DNA of 6,985 nt from Mariprofundales bacterium (lineage in GTDB: Bacteria > Pseudomonadota > Zetaproteobacteria > Mariprofundales > S012-25). The stretch lies in the NCBI GenBank assembly GCA_015487905.1, contig WFOX01000182.1, positions 1 to 6,985 of the forward strand. Reading direction: 5' to 3'. The notes beneath the pieces were generated by a model that saw only the letters and a program-made list of their open reading frames with translations, was not told where the DNA came from and ran no database searches. Positions 5,221 to 6,985 of this stretch are shown in pieces (position 1 is the first letter of the stretch; every line of letters starts with the position of its first letter). Made by a program: the position numbers and the translations under genes.

Positions 5221-6522
5221 ATGGAACGGCACGAACAGTTGGGCCTTGCGCTGCATCCTGAGCTTACCCGCATCCAGGACGAGGTTCATCGCTTTGCTTA
5301 TGAGCCTGTGGCCGCGCCCGCGCGCATCGTGTTTCTCCTCGTGCACGGCGGCGATCGCGAGCAGGAGCTTGCGCATTGGAGCAAGCTTGCGGGCGAGCGG
5401 CTTTATGCGGGGGCGCGGCAAGCAGGCGAGCATTTGCGCATCTCAAGGCCCCATTGGACGCTCACATTGCAACGGCATGTGGAAAGCGCGCGCTATCTCT
5501 TCACGCTTGCTGCGGATGAAACGAATCCCCCGTTTGCGAGCAATGCATTGCAGCATCTTCCACAAGCATGGATCGCCGAGATTCCAGGCAAGCTGCTGCT
5601 CGCGCTGGATCTCCTGTGCCTTCCCCGCGGCGCGCGCAGCGACAAGGACCTGCTTGCGCTTGCGCGCGAGGCGCTCGGGCCTCGGCTTGCCGGCGGGCGC
5701 ATGGGACGCGCAGGCTCCATCGCCTTCGCTTCGCTTGCCTTGCACGAGGGATTTGAGCGCCTGCTGGTCTTCACCGGCTCCAACTCGCCGCATCAAACGG
5801 GGCGGCTCGTGGGCCGCTTGCTGGATGTAGAAAGCTATCGCACGCTCGCCGTGCTCGGCTGGCCGCAAGCGCGCGCGCTTTTGCACGAGCTGCCGCTTAT
5901 GGAGGCCGAGTTGCAGCAGCTCGCCGAGCGGCTTGCCTCGCCGGCGGTGCAGGATGAAGCGATGTTGCATCGCCTTTTGGATTTGGGGCTGCGCATTGAA
6001 CAAAAGCTTTCGCGCCACGCCTTGCGCTTTTCGGCCACGCAGGCGTATTTTGAGGTGCTCCATCGGCGCTTGCGCGAGTTGGATGAGGTGCCCATCGGCC
6101 CCGTGCCCACGCTTTCCTCCACCTTGCAGCGGCGGCTGGAAGGCGTGCGCGATACCACGGCTTCTGTGGGACGCTGGCTTGGTGAGATCTCGCGGCGCGT
6201 GGGCGCGCTCGGCGATCTTCTGCGCACGCGCGTAAGCATCCGCCAAGAAGCGCAGCAGCAAAAGATCCTCGCCACGATGAACCGCCGCTTCGCCTTGCAG
6301 TTTCGCCTGCAACGCATGGCGGAGCTGCTTTCGGTGGCCATCTTCACCTACTACGCAAGCCACATCCTTGAAGATGCCGCACAAGCAATCGGGCTTTTGC
6401 ACGAGCACGGCTGGAGCGCCGCCCAAGTGCGCGCCGCCATCGCCCCTGTGCTTGCAGGACTTGCCGTTTATTGGCTTTTGCGCGCGCGCAGGCGCGCCCG
6501 TGCGCTTGAGGACGCGGATTGA
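5221..6522 (+). CDS. DUF3422-family predicted membrane protein, 433 aa
   Basis: Member of the DUF3422 family of uncharacterised proteobacterial membrane proteins; no biochemical role is known to me. The N-terminus has the family-type HPELTRIQDEVHRFAYEPVAAP (about 12-33, compare HPLRxxLxxEvHARP). Further family features are the segment QTGRLVGRLLDVESYRTLAVLGWP (about 192-215), a long amphipathic and probably coiled region (about 225-350), and the block LLRTRVSIRQEAQQQKILATMNRRFALQFRLQRM (about 333-366). Then come two hydrophobic segments, about 366-383 (MAELLSVAIFTYYASHIL) and about 406-422 (AIAPVLAGLAVYWLLRA), with a basic RARRRARA tail. The expected topology is a large cytoplasmic N-terminal part with a C-terminal hairpin anchor. 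ATG 5221 is chosen because GGGAAGG (5205-5211) lies nine bases upstream; in-frame TTG 5185 and ATG 5203 are alternatives adding 12 or 6 residues. The stop overlaps the rnd start by one base (TGATG), indicating an operon. Confidence 0.88.
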   Translation: MERHEQLGLALHPELTRIQDEVHRFAYEPVAAPARIVFLLVHGGDREQELAHWSKLAGERLYAGARQAGEHLRISRPHWTLTLQRHVESARYLFTLAADETNPPFASNALQHLPQAWIAEIPGKLLLALDLLCLPRGARSDKDLLALAREALGPRLAGGRMGRAGSIAFASLALHEGFERLLVFTGSNSPHQTGRLVGRLLDVESYRTLAVLGWPQARALLHELPLMEAELQQLAERLASPAVQDEAMLHRLLDLGLRIEQKLSRHALRFSATQAYFEVLHRRLRELDEVPIGPVPTLSSTLQRRLEGVRDTTASVGRWLGEISRRVGALGDLLRTRVSIRQEAQQQKILATMNRRFALQFRLQRMAELLSVAIFTYYASHILEDAAQAIGLLHEHGWSAAQVRAAIAPVLAGLAVYWLLRARRRARALEDAD

Positions 6523-6985
6523 TGCCGCAACCCGAAGTCGTTTGGACGGACACCCCCGAGGCCTTGCAGGGGCTCGTGCAAGCCGTGCGCAAGGCGGAAA
6601 CGCTGTTTTTGGATACCGAGTTTCACCGTGAAGACACCTACGCGCCGGAGCTTGCGCTCGTGCAGGTCTATGACGGCGCGCGCTGCTGGCTCGTGGATCC
6701 GCTGCGCTTGGACCTCGCCCCGCTTTGGCAAGCGCTTGCGCACGGCAAGGCGCGCAAGGTGTTTCACGCTGCACGCCAAGATTTGGAAGCCATTTGGCAT
6801 GCCGCCAAGCTGCTTCCCAAGCCCATTTTTGATACGCAAATCGCCGCCGCCCTCGCCGGATACGGCGCACAGATCGGGCTTGCCGAGCTCGTCAAGCGGC
6901 TTTTGAAAAAAGAGCTTCCCAAGCAAGCCGCATTTTTGGATTGGCGCAGGCGCCCGCTTCCCGAACACCAGCGGCGCTATGCGGC
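6522..6985 (+). CDS. rnd: Ribonuclease D, N-terminal part; 3' end outside window
   Basis: 3'-to-5' exoribonuclease of the DEDD family that trims tRNA and other small stable RNA precursors. The ATG at 6522 (MPQPEVVWTDTPEALQGLV) overlaps the TGA of the preceding gene by one base. 154 full codons are present; E. coli RNase D has 375 residues. The Exo I motif is LFLDTEFHRE with metal-binding Asp31 and Glu33. The Exo II region is VFHAARQDLEAIW with Asp87. The family segment FDTQIAAALAGYGAQIGLAE follows at about 105-124. The window then ends at LDWRRRPLPEHQRRYA, just where Exo III (Tyr-x3-Asp) begins, so the fourth acidic residue and the HRDC domains cannot be checked. The frame runs off the end without a stop. 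Coupling to the DUF3422 gene suggests one transcript. Confidence 0.93.
   Translation, partial: MPQPEVVWTDTPEALQGLVQAVRKAETLFLDTEFHREDTYAPELALVQVYDGARCWLVDPLRLDLAPLWQALAHGKARKVFHAARQDLEAIWHAAKLLPKPIFDTQIAAALAGYGAQIGLAELVKRLLKKELPKQAAFLDWRRRPLPEHQRRYA

Noticed and set aside
5106..5273. 56-residue N-terminal extension of the pentapeptide protein
   Set aside because: No repeats or motif in it, it overlaps the divergent gene start, and the strong AAGGGAGG lies before ATG 5105.
5443..6870. 475-codon minus-strand open frame opposite DUF3422 and rnd
   Set aside because: Antisense shadow in GC-rich DNA; its composition is Arg/Ala/Gln-rich without domains, while the plus strand encodes two recognisable families.

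Overview
The window is GC-rich bacterial chromosome. It most resembles a proteobacterium, probably a gammaproteobacterium. The evidence is the proteobacterial-type LepA and single-anchor LepB pair, a DUF3422 membrane protein next to RNase D, and a block of GTAG-footed REP palindromes. The species cannot be named from the sequence.

Layout, left to right. (1) Positions 1-1931: the C-terminal two thirds of lepA (elongation factor 4), translationally coupled through an ATGA overlap to lepB (signal peptidase I). (2) 1932-2084: a non-coding stretch that turns AT-rich and is the probable CRISPR leader. (3) 2085-2530: a compact CRISPR array of seven 36-nt repeats and six spacers; the last repeat is degenerate. 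No cas gene is visible in the window. (4) 2587-3076: a highly regular array of nine REP-like palindromes spaced every 50-57 bp, with a higher-order period of about 112 bp. (5) 3178-4776: an FHA-GAF-class III adenylate cyclase, possibly translated from a leaderless mRNA. (6) 4773-5105, minus strand: a 110-residue protein made almost wholly of pentapeptide repeats; its stop codon overlaps the cyclase stop codon. (7) 5221-6522, plus strand: a DUF3422-family predicted membrane protein, followed with a one-base overlap by (8) rnd (ribonuclease D) from 6522, cut by the window end.

The genes form separate units. lepA-lepB concern translation and protein export. The cyclase is a signalling protein with phosphopeptide-binding (FHA) and small-molecule or redox-sensing (GAF) input. 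DUF3422-rnd is a second operon, divergent from the pentapeptide gene. The least ordinary part is the roughly 1.1-kb non-coding block at 1932-3076. There a cas-less CRISPR array lies about 56 bp from a REP array, at the place where many proteobacteria carry rnc-era after lepB. Repeat shape and the degenerate distal end both indicate left-to-right transcription of the CRISPR. The repeat 3' end (ATTACGAC) resembles the 8-nt crRNA handle of type III-like systems, but the CRISPR type cannot be settled here. I found no clear undescribed multi-gene system; the best candidates for a second look are the CRISPR/REP block and the cyclase.
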